This document shows, in pieces, positions 16,536 to 16,780 of a stretch of 16,780 bases of DNA. Numbering within the stretch: the stretch's first letter is position 1; each line of letters opens with the position of its first letter. A program made the position numbers and the translations under genes. The DNA is from DATMNI01 sp035570275 (GTDB lineage: Bacteria > Acidobacteriota > Terriglobia > Bryobacterales > Bryobacteraceae): positions 1 through 16,780 of the forward strand of contig DATMNI010000371.1 in NCBI GenBank assembly GCA_035570275.1, written 5' to 3'. The notes beneath the pieces are model-generated. The model saw nothing but the letters and a program-made list of their open reading frames with translations, did no database searches and was not told the DNA's origin.

Positions 16536-16589
16536 CGGTCTGTATCAATCATCGGTGTGTAATCATCGGTCTGCATCAATCATCGGTGG
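16533..16589. repeat. 31-bp tandem repeat across the actA-actB junction
   Basis: The segment at 16533 and its copy at 16564 agree at 24 of the first 25 positions (catcggtctg, then t or c, then atcaatcatcggtg). On the coding strand CCGATGA occurs four times. The first copy contains the actA stop TGA and the last the actB start ATG. The 44-bp spacer is therefore entirely repeat, and no purine-rich ribosome site is visible. Confidence 0.8.
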
Positions 16590-16780
16590 CAAGTGGAACA
16601 ACTCGTTAGCACACGCGGGCCTTGGATTTTGTATTCCGCCACCAGCTTGCGTCCGGTCTCTTCCTGATCGCCCGCGGCCTGATAGCCCATGGTGGTGATG
16701 AATTCGCGCGGCCTGACGTACATTTCGGGATGGCGGTGGCAGTTCAGGCACCACTCCATCTGGAGCGAGTTCTCCTGCCA
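16580..16780 (-). CDS. actA: Alternative complex III multiheme cytochrome c ActA, C-terminal end (partial)
   Basis: The frame runs in from the right edge and ends at TGA 16582-16580, giving the last 66 residues. It has two heme c sites: CLNCH (in MEWCLNCHRHPEMY) and CSTCH three residues from the end (LTSCSTCHR). ActA is a pentaheme cytochrome anchored by one N-terminal helix, and two sites in this C-terminal part fit. The stretch YVRPREFITTMGYQ lies between them. It is the first gene of the operon visible, with its promoter outside the window. Cys-His-Arg at the very end is a normal feature of this family's last heme as far as I recall. Confidence 0.93.
   Translation of the reverse strand, partial: WQENSLQMEWCLNCHRHPEMYVRPREFITTMGYQAAGDQEETGRKLVAEYKIQGPRVLTSCSTCHR

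Noticed and set aside
16563..16754. 63-codon minus-strand frame at the right edge
   Set aside because: The neighbouring frame carries two CXXCH heme motifs and runs to the edge, and is the real actA end.

Overview
The window is G+C-rich bacterial chromosome. It most resembles a soil Acidobacteriota of the Solibacter/Bryobacter type. The grounds are the gene set (alternative complex III joined to a caa3-type oxidase), a glycine-rich TPR protein, and a palindromic repeat whose spurious translation (GQVVNLRRIGNPP) I associate with that group. The taxonomic call is inference from recall, not a search.

Left part (1-4348). The 3' two-fifths or so of clpB (disaggregase, AAA+ D2 domain) is followed by a spacer with four 19-bp tandem repeats and a glycine-zipper, stress-protein-like gene. 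Next come a small lipoprotein gene on the minus strand and, divergent from it, a secreted glycine-rich TPR protein. None of these three accessory proteins can be given a firm function. No gene-free stretch reaches 300 bases: the longest are 1228-1457 (tandem repeats) and 4349-4550 (palindromic repeat).

Right part (4551-16780). Twelve minus-strand genes are packed with overlaps or gaps of at most 44 bp, apparently one transcription unit read from the right edge: actA (partial)-actB-actC-actD-actE-actF-small membrane protein-sco-ctaC-ctaD-ctaE-ctaF. Alternative complex III (ActA-F) oxidises menaquinol/quinol and passes electrons through its c hemes. The caa3 oxidase (subunit II with a fused cytochrome c, CuA, heme a, heme a3-CuB) reduces oxygen. 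Sco supplies copper for CuA. Together they form a complete quinol-to-oxygen branch without a bc1 complex.

The main unexpected feature is a 112-bp near-perfect palindrome (9137-9248). It sits in frame inside the sco gene, just after its start codon and directly before the signal-peptide hydrophobic core. A longer relative of the same element (4352-4537) lies between the TPR gene and ctaF. The element is open in two of three frames on each strand, so it can be carried inside genes. The other point of interest is the uncharacterised 143-residue one-helix protein between actF and sco.
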